This document shows positions 52,644-62,987 of a DNA stretch of 64,000 nucleotides, in pieces. The notes under the pieces were generated by a model. The model was not told the DNA's origin. It saw only the letters and a list, made by a program, of their open reading frames with translations, and made no database searches. This stretch comes from Cytospora piceicola (lineage: Eukaryota; Ascomycota; Sordariomycetes; Diaporthales; Cytosporaceae). Within the stretch, counting starts at the first letter, position 1; each line of letters opens with the position of its first letter. Made by a program: the position numbers and the translations under genes. Where the stretch lies: NCBI GenBank assembly GCA_023375675.1, contig JALQBC010000019.1, forward strand, positions 186,001 through 250,000. The letters are read 5' to 3'.

Positions 52644-55246
52644 TGTGGGCGGCAGGGTGGGTGAGTGGGTGGTTTTGACGGGGCTGGTGGTAGGTAGGGT
52701 GAGGTAGGTAGGTTTTGATTAAAGTGAGGGCATGAATTATTCGTGTTATTTACAGAGTTCATTCAAAAAAGCGGTAGAGATGTACCTTTGTGTTTCAAGC
52801 TGTGAAGTTCTGGAGATCCGAAGCGCGGGGGACAGTTGGATCTGCATGGCATGTTAGAGAAGTGAGAAGCGCGTGGCTATCAGGAATTGCCGAGGCTTGT
52901 TCGACACATGCCTGCCACTCAACATCGAAATGTCGACCTTGTTGGTGTCGATCATATCCACCTCGACCAACAGATCAACCTGTGTACCTTTTTGAAAATA
53001 TCGACGTTGACGGACAATAACACGGGAGCAGTTCTCATGCGACACACACGCCGTATGTATCTACGTAGTCCAACTCCAACTCCGACTCCGACTCCAACTT
53101 ATTGTAATGTCTAGTGTAAGTCCCGCGAGTCGCTTAGACGATGGTTACTTAAGTACTTTCCCCGGAAACTGCTCCAGTACAGAACCAGAAACCAAATCAA
53201 GGCCGTACAGTATCTCGGCTCATCTCATCTCATCTTACTTTATATGCCATGAGGTAGGTATCCGCTACTCGTCTGTGCTATGTGAATGTGTGCCATGTAC
53301 ACATGTTGCAAGGTTACATGTAAGCCTCGGGCTTATTTCGTTGTGGATTCGATGAGATGACCATCCGGTGATCAGTGAAAGAAAAAGGAATCGCGAAGAC
53401 CACGTTTTGGCCCGCCACTGCTATAATTACTTGGTACACTACTGTGTACAGACATACACAGGTAGATACCTAACTGCCTAAGTATATACTTGAGTATGTA
53501 TCGCCTTCCTCCGTTCCTGTCCAGGCTGATAAATATCAAGGTCTCCCTGGCCAGGTTGCCATTTTCATCCTTGTCGTCGGCTGCTGAGTTGCCCAATTTT
53601 CGCCTCGCTTTTTAACAATCAATCTGGTAAAAATCTCCATCGTCGAGTTGTCACCTTTTTCTTTCTTTTTTCTACTTCTTTTTTTCTTCGAGTTGTCCAA
53701 CAGTGGGCAGGTATTACCAGTCTCATCGGTCTCACAAGGTCTCAGATATAACGGCCCTCCTCATCAGCGTATTTCTCACCCGTCCAATCAGGGACCAACG
53801 GGAGCGTGCTTCCATCCATCAACAACTCGAGGCGGGCAAGATTGAGACAAGTGCCCTCCAGAATACTTAGCGAAGCGACCTGCGCCCACTCTCTTGAGCC
53901 CGTCAGCCCGTTCAGGTGGGTGCATGACTGCTGAGCACGCAGGGCACGCTGTCTCTCAAAACAATCTGCCAGCTGCATGCACTTGGATGCACTTTGTCAA
54001 TCGCATACACCCACTCAGCCACTGGAGCACCTGACTGACTACCGGACCTTCCAAGTTTATTATTATTACACTGGACCTTGCACACTGGGACCTTAAGGGC
54101 AACGGATTACTCGTTCCGTTCAACGGAGTTTTTTCTGCATCTAGTCCGTACAATTGTTACCCTGACACCTAAGTAGTTGCCACCTGCCACCTTGTGTCGA
54201 GCTTGCAAGTTTTGGTGGCGGGCATTGATTGTCAGATTGTTCTGACAGATCCATGGATTATACTACGGCGTGGCGTTGACGACCTTTATTTTCCCCACCA
54301 AAGCAAGTTTGCATTTTGCAAAGTTTACCATTTATCATTCATCATTCATCCTTCTTTGTCGCTTCGAAACTGTGAAAAACAACACACGGCTCTATTACAT
54401 TATCCGACCTATCACGGCCCAAGACCACCCAGCCACATAATCCGGAACAGGCGTGATCAGGCAATCGGTACCCGTCCGTCAATACCGGGGGGCCCCACGG
54501 CGGTTTTATCAGAAGCGCGAACGCAGCGACCTCCTCGAAAAGGAAGAGTGGAAACGCTTCTAGTGTACTGCCCATGTGCCAGTGTGCTAGGCGACCCCAT
54601 CGAAAGCACCGCGGCAATCTTCGTGTCCACCCCCCATCACTGCCTAGGTACTGACTGCCGGTACCTACACAGTAGGTGAACTACCACGAACTACCCTAAC
54701 GAACTACCTTTGAGATCCATTTCCGGGGTCACCTCGCCCCAGGGATCTCAATTTCGCACAGATTACGGCTGCGCTACCATCATAGCGGCTCGTGCTTCTT
54801 TTCTTGGCGCCGCGGCGGGAGCATTGACACTGACACACTGACATTGGCACACTGCTGCTTGTCACTGACTGACATCAAGAAACAATTTCCATCTTTCAAT
54901 CTGAATTCCTCCGTTTCTCCCGCTGCTCTATCGTGCGCCATCCCATCTCACCACCCATCATACGAACGCAAACTTTCCCCCCCCTCCACCTTCAGCCGGC
55001 GCGCGCTGGTGGTTGCTACTTCCAACCTCGATAATCCTCCTCCTTCTGTCGTGTCCGCCTCCTTCAGCAACAACAACAACAACAACAACAACCACAATCG
55101 ACATCTCTATGTCTTGCCACCGCTGACGCTCCGACTCTCGTCTGGTCCCACCGATTCCCCCGATCCTCGAGCTCCGACCCCGCGATCTAGGTCGCGACGA
55201 CCACTTGTGTGTTTGAGCAGCTTCAAGGGAAAACCGACACATCAAA
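52644..55246. other. Intergenic 2.6 kb, divergent promoters of isomerase and Boi-type gene
   Basis: No gene is supported. The right 700 bp look like a long 5' UTR or promoter for the polarity scaffold: C/T-rich, with a (CAA)n tract at 55066-55093. A degenerate CCTAGGTACTGACTGCCGGTACC palindrome cluster lies at 54644-54666. TCCAACTCCAACTCCGACTCCGACTCC hexamer-like repeats occur at 53069-53095. Confidence 0.45.
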
Positions 55247-58200
55247 ATGGCGACACCGGGATCAAGGCCCGACGTGGGCGATATTCTCATGGTCATTCGT
55301 AAGTTAAGAAAGTTGCGAAACATTCCGCCCCCTCTCTCCCTATCAACAATCAATCTCAGTACGATGAGATGAGCTGTGGGTTTCGGCTCTCTGGGGTGAT
55401 CAATTGCCGGGGATTGAGCCCCCTTCTCGAACAGTTGAGGCCTGTCAGGCGAAGCTACAGCCACCTCTCGGTTGATTTCCCGGCCTCGCCTATTGTACAT
55501 CATACACGGTGGGACGCGCATGGTCGTTGATGGGTGGAGGTGATTGATTGCATATTCTTGGAGGCTAACTGATGTGTTTGCGATCTGCTCACAGATGACT
55601 TCATTGCCCGAAGCTCCGACGAACTGACCCTTGCCAAGGGAGACCGAGTCGAACTGCTTGAGAGAGACGATGAGTTTGGTGACGGATGGTTCTTGGGGAA
55701 ACACCTGGTTAATGGAAACAGTGGTCTCTTTCCAGAAGGTACGTGCCATCTCTGTTGCGGCTTCCTTTACCTCGATCCATGTTGGTTTGGGCCGGTCTGG
55801 GCACCGACTTCCAGAACACCATCACCATCACCGGTCCCTAGCATCTGGCTACTTGTTCTTCTTCCTTACATCATCTGCCGACCTTTCCACCCCATGGTTG
55901 CTAACCACATCGCCCGGTACAGTCTATACTCGTCCAGCTCCCAAAGCTGCCGACGTGCCCGTTCCACAGATAGCCACAAAGCCGGCACAACCACAGGCTC
56001 CGCCTGACGACCTTACGACCCCGACACAGGCCAAGTCACCACAGGCCCTTGCCACGTCGACCGAGCCAGCAGATTCCGCATCACCACCTCCGCCCATTCA
56101 AAAAGCCCCGACGAACTCGGTGACTCTGCCCTTGGGTTCCGCCAGTGCACCTGCTTCTGCAAGCCTGCCAATCAAGAGCCCACCAATTTCGTCCGGCATC
56201 GGCGCATTCACACGTCTGAACCCGGGCCAAGACATCCATGTCCTCCATGAGACCCTGAACGTAATCGACGAGCATATAGACGACCTTCGTTCTCCCCCGA
56301 GCAATGGCGGTGGATCCCGGCATGCCAACGACTCTGGAAGTGAATACAGCTCACATATAGACAACCGGCTCTCGTATATCGCAGGCGAGGAGACGGACGA
56401 AGAGGAGGAGGGTGCACACTCCCGTGCCGAGGTTGAATCCTGGACGCCCGACGACGTGGCCGAGTACCTCTTTACGTCAGGGGTCGAGAAACACCACTGC
56501 GAGGTTTTCCGGGATCAGGAGATCTCGGGTGAGGTGCTTCTTGCTATGGACCAAACTTCGCTCTTCATCAAAGCCTTCGATCTTGGCTCCGTGGGCCGCA
56601 GGTTGAAGACATGGCACAAAGTAAAGATATTACAGGACGAGGTCAACAGTGGGGGCTTCGCGAGTCGACCTATCACTCAGAACTATGGAAGCGAAGCAGG
56701 GTCCGAGGGTGGACGACGGACCAGGAGTAGGAACAACACCGTGACGGGCTCCCTCAGCAGGCTACCCCCGATCGACGACCGGCCCCTGTCACAGCAGAAA
56801 CGCCAGTCTGTCGCGTCCACGCCCAAGGTTGAGCCCGCACGCAGGGCCGGATCTCCTGTCTCCCCGAGAGCGGTTCTGGACAGCCCATCTCGCGCGAACC
56901 ACGAGAAGCGTCCTTCTGCCGCCTCTGTCCGCGAACTACATTACTCTAGGAGGCACTCATCATCGACCGACTTCAGGCTGCCTGGGACGACCCTTGAGAA
57001 CCCCATCCCTTCGCCGAAGTTGATAAGTAGCGGGACATTTCCTCTGCAAGATGTGACTCATAAGAAACAGCCATCTTTCGACAGGAACTGGACGCTTGGA
57101 AGTGCCGCGGCCACCAATAGGCCCATCTCTGGCTTCGGTTTCATGTCCGCAGAACCCGACCTGCAGGACTCTGCTGTTGACCTCGACCGCGGCTACTTCT
57201 CTAGTGCAGAAGGTGGCCCCAAGTCCCGGAACGTGCTCAAGAAGCGCGACAGCCTGGTTTCACATTCACACAACCCGAGCTACACGGATGAGCAGAGAGT
57301 CAGGAGCGCAACTGCTATGGCGCGTCAGTCGAGGGGCGGCAGTATCGGCTCGATCCGTCTAGACCAAATGTCGACTGCAGCTCAAAAGTATTACGGCGTG
57401 GCACCATCGGCTGGAGATCGTAGGAGGACATTGTCGACAAACACGATCGACTCGGTGCGCCCATTGGCGCCAAGCAGAGACATGCCCCCGACGGTGACGA
57501 AACTCGACTCTGGCTCGTACGATAGTCTTCAGACACCATCCTCACCAGTGTCATCGTCACACCGTCTCGATTTACTGCAGAAGCCATTGAAGGTGTCGGG
57601 GCTGAGGGCCATATCTGATGCCGTAACAGGTCAAGAGCGGGCAAAGATTGCCCCATCACTCGATTCACCACTCAAAGACTCGCCGCTGGAGTCACCAGCT
57701 AGGACAGGGTCGACCACTCCGTCCGCTGGTGTCAGCTTCGAGCTCGACCCTGCTGACGCCTCGAAGAGCCCGGGGGCACTGGCAACAGTGGGAAGCCGCA
57801 GCAGCAAGAGGAAGGGCAAGAAAGAGACCAGTGCCTACACACGTGGTCTGTTGAATATACCCCCGCGTGAAGCAATGGTGGATGCGGACTACAGTGGCTG
57901 GATGAAGAAGAAGAGCAACAGTCTGATGACAACATGGAAACCGAGACTGTTTGTTCTGAAGGGGAGGCGGCTGGCCTACTACTACTCGGAAGACGACGAG
58001 CAAGAGAAGGGCCTGATTGACATATCGTTCCACCGAGTGCTGCCAGCCGACAATGAGAGGTTGACAGGCCTCCATGCTACGCTCACGGGCGCCTCCAACA
58101 CTCCCACGATACCGGCCAACAGCAACATGCAGACTAACGCGGCCACCGACGCTGATGCCGACACGACCGCCGCATCAGACTCCATCTTCATCTTCAAGCT

Positions 58201-58648
58201 TGTGCCTCCACGAGCTGGCCTCTCCCGTGCAGTCAACTTCACCAAGCCGACTGTGCACTACTTCGCCGTACCGAATATCAAACAGGGCCGTTTCTGGATG
58301 GCAGCCCTCATGAAGGCGACCATTGACAGAGACGACACGGCGCCGATCGTCACCAGCTACCAACAAAAGACCATCTCGCTCGCCAAGGCCCGCCAGATGC
58401 ACCACAGACCACCGGCACTGATGAACCTGGATGAGAAGATGGAGCTAGCCGAGAAGGAAAGGCAAGAAACGAGCAAGAGCGCCAACGGCGGCGGCCTTGG
58501 TATATACAACGGCAGCAGAGAGGACAGCGGGGTCGCTGGTCTGGAGAAGTCGGGCCTGTCTAAAGGCGACAGCCTGAGCGGCAAGAGAGGGTTCCTGCTT
58601 GCGGACAATGGAGAGGTGTCGCCGGCAAATATGCCACAGAGCGCGTAG
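55247..58648 (+). CDS. SH3-SAM-PH polarity scaffold, Boi1/Boi2 type
   Basis: Exons are 55247-55298, 55595-55738 and 55923-58648, giving 973 aa. Exon 1 starts MATPGSRPDVGDILMVIH and the SH3 domain (residues about 12-68) spans both junctions: HDFIARSSDELTLAKGDRVE, then GWFLGKHLVNGNSGLFPE joined to VYTRPAP. A SAM domain lies at about 235-305 (ESWTPDDVAEYLFTSGVEKH through LKTWHKVKIL). A long Ser/Pro/Arg-rich disordered region follows, and then a PH domain at about 718-868 (DYSGWMKKKSNSLMTTWKPR, FVLKGRRLAYYYS, closing GRFWMAALMKAT). This order matches yeast Boi1/2. The PH has an unusually long Ala/Thr-rich insert (58090-58170). Role by family: binds Cdc42/Bem1-related partners at growth tips and exocyst sites. 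The uninterrupted frame from 55631 is not the real start. Confidence 0.94.
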
Positions 58649-59509
58649 GCAGCGCATGGTATGGATGATGCCGAGGTTGAGGCTGGGGCTGGCGACTGGA
58701 CTTTGGTGTCCTGGTCGAGCAGCACGTTGGTGTTTGAAGATACCTCCCAAGACTCCTCTACGTCCTGAAGAATTTTTTGATTTTTTTTTTCTTGAACATG
58801 TCACCGATTCACGAATACCCCATTTCCTCATACTACTACTATCAGTACTACTACTACTACCAATATACCCCTACATTAATCTCTTCTCTGGTAACTACAC
58901 ACTACCTCTGTTCGACGCGGCCATACTTCTCACCAGCAAGTCTGGTCCGTCATAAGTTCCCAACCTGAGCAGAGAGCTTGGCCCTGCGGCGCGGAGGGGG
59001 CTACCCCTCAAACTGGGCATTCTGGATGTTTTGATTGAGGGGACGACTGTATGATGCTCGGGGCAAGGCATGGCGGAGATGACCTGGGAGGTAGAAGGGG
59101 TGGAGAAGTGTGCCATCATAGGTTGTACGTGCAAGGAGGAAAGCGAAGTGAGAGGAAAGAAGAGAGGGCAGTGGAGGTAGTCTCTGGATGTACAGTCCTA
59201 CTCACGATCGATCAAATTCCATTGCAATATGAAAGTATTCATCGTGTCACCAGCAAGAACATGCCGGTTCTGGATATCCGGGATTTACTAAATCCCCAGT
59301 ATGTGTGTTGCAGTTGGACATACGCATAGTGCAGATGTACTGTGTGGTATTTACTGTTCGGTAGCGGCTTCGGCACCGAGGCAACTTTATGTTGTATATG
59401 ATTCCGCACCATTACCTACCCTGCAACATCGACTCCTCTCTTCTCCTCACGCCCACGAAGCCGAGCAGGCCGATCTCCGCCAAAGCCACCACTACCGGTA
59501 TACCAAACA
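58649..59509. other. Intergenic, 861 bp
   Basis: 3' UTR of the polarity scaffold gene (TTTTTTGATTTTTTTTTTCTTG near 58770-58793, TACTACTAC repeats near 58833-58859) and promoter of the next gene. No further gene. Confidence 0.45.
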
Positions 59510-60166
59510 ATGACAGCCATTGACGCACAGCACGCCGAGGAGGTCCATGCCATCAAGGCATTGATCCAGGCCTTCTTCGACGCCATCAACGCCGAGGACA
59601 TCAAGGGCCTGCAGGCCAAGTTCCTGCCCAAGGCAAACCTCACCATCATCCGGCAGGACCCCCCTCTGCCGCACGGTGACCACCTCGCCGCCGCCGGAGG
59701 AGGAGGAGGAGAAGGAGGAGGGGCAGACGACTCTACCACCAACACCGCCGCCGCCGCCGCCGAGGAAAAGGACAAGGACAAGGAGAACCTCACCGTCGTG
59801 ATCCGGACGCCGATCGAGACCTTCATCAAGCTGCTCGAGGACTCGCAGAGGAGGAGGCGGGGGCGCCCGGGGCCGGCGCTGCGCGAGACGCCGGACCTGG
59901 CGGCGGCCGAGGTGCGGGTCGACGGGCTCTTCGGGGCGGCGTGGTGCCCGTTCGAGGTGACGTTCGACGGGGTGCTGCACCACTACGGGACCATGGTGTA
60001 CACGCTCGGGCGCGTGGCGGCGGTGGAGGGCGCCGCCGGGGAGGGGGTTGGAGGGAGGGAGTGGAGGGTGGAGGGGCTGACGCAGAACTACCGGCGGACG
60101 CCGGGGTGGGCTGCTGCTGCCGCTGCCGGTGGTGAGGAGGGGGAGGGGGGGGAGGGGCTCTTCTGA
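59510..60166 (+). CDS. NTF2-like / SnoaL-like fold protein (hypothetical)
   Basis: Intronless, 218 aa. The N terminus HAIKALIQAFFDAINAEDIK and GLQAKFLPKANLTIIRQDPP resemble an NTF2-like helix plus strand, and FEVTFDGVLHHYGTMVYTLG with the late RVEGLTQNYRRTP supply the later beta strands. The core is interrupted by a Gly/Glu/Ala/Lys-rich insert (about residues 65-95, 59690-59790) and ends in a Glu/Gly-rich tail. No catalytic residues can be assigned. The region is very GC-rich, so the fold guess comes from hydrophobic pattern, not motif. NTF2-like small proteins include dehydratases, isomerases and ligand carriers. The antisense 163-codon frame is a shadow. Confidence 0.7.
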   Translation: MTAIDAQHAEEVHAIKALIQAFFDAINAEDIKGLQAKFLPKANLTIIRQDPPLPHGDHLAAAGGGGGEGGGADDSTTNTAAAAAEEKDKDKENLTVVIRTPIETFIKLLEDSQRRRRGRPGPALRETPDLAAAEVRVDGLFGAAWCPFEVTFDGVLHHYGTMVYTLGRVAAVEGAAGEGVGGREWRVEGLTQNYRRTPGWAAAAAAGGEEGEGGEGLF

Positions 60167-60992
60167 GGGGTTGGTGTCGTGGATGTCATGATTGTCATGG
60201 ATGTCATGAAGGTTATGGTTGGGTTTGTCGTCAAGGTTTCACTACGTGCCGTACTACTTTATCTGATGGTCTGTTTTGGTCTCTGGGGGGATCTTGCCCC
60301 TCGGCGTCCGCTGGCCTTTTTCTTTTCAATCCGTATGTTTGTCTTCGCACTCAATTGACTTCCAAGGTTGTCAGTTTGGTGTTGACTATCACGCTGTTAG
60401 TCTCGGGAGGGAATGAATGTCAGCTGCTTACAGTACAGCTTCCCATCCACACCTTCATGTTGGTTAGCCAGTCTGCCAGTTACCGGTATTAACCTAGGTT
60501 ATCTGTATGTTCGGAGCTCTCGGGTCCTCGTCTTAGTCCGGGCCCTTGAACCCTTGAACCCAGTCAGTCCAGCCAGCCCGTCGGCTTGCCCTCTTCCGGT
60601 ATGGTCGAGATAAAAACTGTGGGCACAAACCCGGTGCAGGAACAGAACTGACAGACTGCTGCTAACAGATGTCCCGCAGCGTTGGATGCAGTCTTGTTAT
60701 CCCTGCTCTCGGTCCGTACGCGTAATCCACATTTACGTAGTGGATCGCCAAGAGAATGTTAGCAAGAGAACTTTCTCCTTTATTTTATTTGGCTTTCTCG
60801 GTCCCCATCTTCTCCCATCCCACGCCGTAGATCAGATAATAAATGTTGTTGTTGCTGTTGTTGTTGATGCATATGTCGTCGAGTTGATTTTCACGTCTGA
60901 GTTGAACAACTCCACGGCCGGTTGTGAAAACAACCGCAAATATCTATACTCCTTCGAAAATAATTAATAAGCCCCCCCCCCTCCACCTCCCA
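60167..60992. other. Intergenic, 826 bp
   Basis: No supported gene. A short (TTG)n-like tract lies at 60844-60865. The last 70 bp before the next ATG contain AATTAATTAATAA then a C-run (leader). Confidence 0.45.
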
Positions 60993-62987
60993 ATGCAACC
61001 CGCCGCCTGGAGGAGGATCGCACCCTTGCTGGCCGGCAGCCGGGAGTGGTGCCGGCGGGCGCTCCGGACGACGGCGGTGCGCGTGGCCCTCGCCGTCGCG
61101 GCCGCGCTCGCGCTCTGGGCCGGGGCCTCGGCGCTGTGGCGCGGCGTCCTGGGCCGGCTGCACCTGCACCACGACCTCTCGTGGTACGGGCTGGGCGCGC
61201 ACGGGCTGGCGCCGTGGGTGCAGTACGAGTCGTTCGACGCGCGCACGCCGCGGCTCGAGTTCCCGCGGTGGGACGCCCGCTGCAGCCAGGACCCCGTGTT
61301 CCTCGGGTGGCGCGGGCACGACGTGGGCGGCGAGCCCGGGGCCGTCATCCTGGACGCGGCCGGCGGGCTGGTGTGGCGGCAGACGGGCTCGGCCGTGGAC
61401 CAGAACGACGTCCGGCCGCAGGCGTACCGCGGCGAGACCTTCCTGACCTTCCAGATGGACGGCCCCGCCGGGGACCGGCTGCAGGGCGCCTGGTACATGA
61501 TGGACGGGTCGTACGCGGTGCGGCACCGCGTGCGCCCACACGGGTTCCCGCACGCTGACATGCACGAGTTCCACATCACGGCCGACGACACGGCCCTGCT
61601 CATCACGACGGTGCCGGTCCCGTACGACCTCCGCCCGGTCGGCGGCCCCGAGCACGGCTGGGTCGAGGACTGCTACTTCCAGGAGGTCGACGTCGAGACG
61701 GGCGAGCTGCTGTTCCAGTGGTCGTCGGCGGCGCACTTCGCGCCCGAGGGCGCCACCATGGAGGCGCAGAACAACTGCGTCGTGGACCCGGGCGCGCGGT
61801 TCGCGGGGTGCGGCGACGCCGAGGGCTCGGCGTTCGACTACTTCCACCTCAACAGCGTCGAGAAGGACTCGCTGGGCAACTACCTCGTCTCGGCGCGCAA
61901 CATCTGGGCCATCGTCTACGTCGAGGGCGGCACGGGCGACGTCCTCTGGACGCTGGGCGCCGGCCAGGTCAACGACTTCGAGGACGTGACGCCGGCCGGG
62001 TCCCCGGCCACGGCGACGGGGACCCGCGGCGCGCTGGACTTCTCGTGGCAGCACCACGCGCGCTGGGTCGACGAGGGCCGCACCCTGTCCTTCTTCGACA
62101 ACCACTACCACCGTGTGGGCGACGCGCCGGGCGAGTCGGGCGGGCGCGTGGTGGCCGTGGACGCGGCGGCGCGGACGGTGGAGCTGCGCGCCGCGTACAA
62201 CCACCCGCACCACATCCGGCCCGAGTCCCAGGGCAACATGCAGCACCTGGCCAACGGGAACTACCTGGTGGGGTGGGGCAGCAGCGGGGCATTCACCGAG
62301 TTCTCGGCCGCCGGCGAGGTGCTGTGCGACGCGCGCTTCGGCGCCGAGGCCTTCTTCGAGTTCTCCCCCGTCAGCTCGTACCGCGTCTTCCGCGGGCCGT
62401 GGGTCGGCAGGCCCGCGGCGTACCCGCCCAGCGTGGCCATCGTCGGCGGCACCGTCTACGTCAGCTGGAACGGGGCGACCGAGGTGGTGCGGTGGCAGGT
62501 GGAGAGGAGGGTCGGGGCCGAGGTGTCCGGCAAGGGGGAGCCGGAGCCGGCGGTGCAGGTGGTGGCGCAGCAGTTCAAGGGCGGGTTCGAGACGGAGATC
62601 CGGCTGCCCAAGGGCATGGTCAAGTCGCTGATCCGCGTGGTGGCGCTGGACGAGGGGGGCGAGGTGCTGGGCGCGTCCGACTTCCTCGAGGTGCCCGGGT
62701 GGAACATCTGGGGCATGACGCCCTTCTCGGTCATCATCGTCACCAGCCTCGGGCTTCTCGTGACGTTCCTGTGCGGTGCCGCGGTCTGTTGGACTTGTTT
62801 CTGGAGGCGGCGGAGACAGACGTCGGGATACGAGGCGCTGGAGCCACAGCAGGGAGGGTGGAAGCTGGACGAGATACCGCGTCAGGATGCACAGGAGAGG
62901 CTGAGTGGTGAGACGACACTGGCGAGCCCGGCGAGGAGGGGAGATGGAGATGGCTACATGTTAGGGCGGGATGCGTACGACACATAG
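60993..62987 (+). CDS. Arylsulfotransferase (ASST)-like membrane protein
   Basis: Single exon, 664 aa. The open frame begins at a GTG (60924), but the first ATG is 60993 (MQPAAWRRIAPLL), which I use. An N-terminal membrane anchor (VRVALAVAAALALWAGASAL) precedes the ASST-type repeat domain: PVFLGWRGHDVGG, GAVILDAAGGLVWRQTG, FHITADDTALLITTVPVPYD, EVDVETGELLFQWSSAAHF, SLGNYLVSARNIWAIVYV and LDFSWQHHARWVDEGRTLSF, then MQHLANGNYLVGWG, together a beta-propeller-like series. A C-terminal helix (FSVIIVTSLGLLVTFLCGAA) and a cytosolic tail with Ser/Asp/Arg-rich sequence follow. Fungal members are common but uncharacterised; sulfate transfer is inferred from the bacterial family and not shown here. GC-rich overlapping frames on both strands (up to 451 codons) are shadows. 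Confidence 0.85.
   Translation: MQPAAWRRIAPLLAGSREWCRRALRTTAVRVALAVAAALALWAGASALWRGVLGRLHLHHDLSWYGLGAHGLAPWVQYESFDARTPRLEFPRWDARCSQDPVFLGWRGHDVGGEPGAVILDAAGGLVWRQTGSAVDQNDVRPQAYRGETFLTFQMDGPAGDRLQGAWYMMDGSYAVRHRVRPHGFPHADMHEFHITADDTALLITTVPVPYDLRPVGGPEHGWVEDCYFQEVDVETGELLFQWSSAAHFAPEGATMEAQNNCVVDPGARFAGCGDAEGSAFDYFHLNSVEKDSLGNYLVSARNIWAIVYVEGGTGDVLWTLGAGQVNDFEDVTPAGSPATATGTRGALDFSWQHHARWVDEGRTLSFFDNHYHRVGDAPGESGGRVVAVDAAARTVELRAAYNHPHHIRPESQGNMQHLANGNYLVGWGSSGAFTEFSAAGEVLCDARFGAEAFFEFSPVSSYRVFRGPWVGRPAAYPPSVAIVGGTVYVSWNGATEVVRWQVERRVGAEVSGKGEPEPAVQVVAQQFKGGFETEIRLPKGMVKSLIRVVALDEGGEVLGASDFLEVPGWNIWGMTPFSVIIVTSLGLLVTFLCGAAVCWTCFWRRRRQTSGYEALEPQQGGWKLDEIPRQDAQERLSGETTLASPARRGDGDGYMLGRDAYDT

Noticed and set aside
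60891..62911. 451-codon minus-strand and 397-codon plus-strand open frames over the arylsulfotransferase-like gene
   Set aside because: Composition shadows of very GC-rich coding DNA: Arg/Pro/Gly/Val-rich with no domains.
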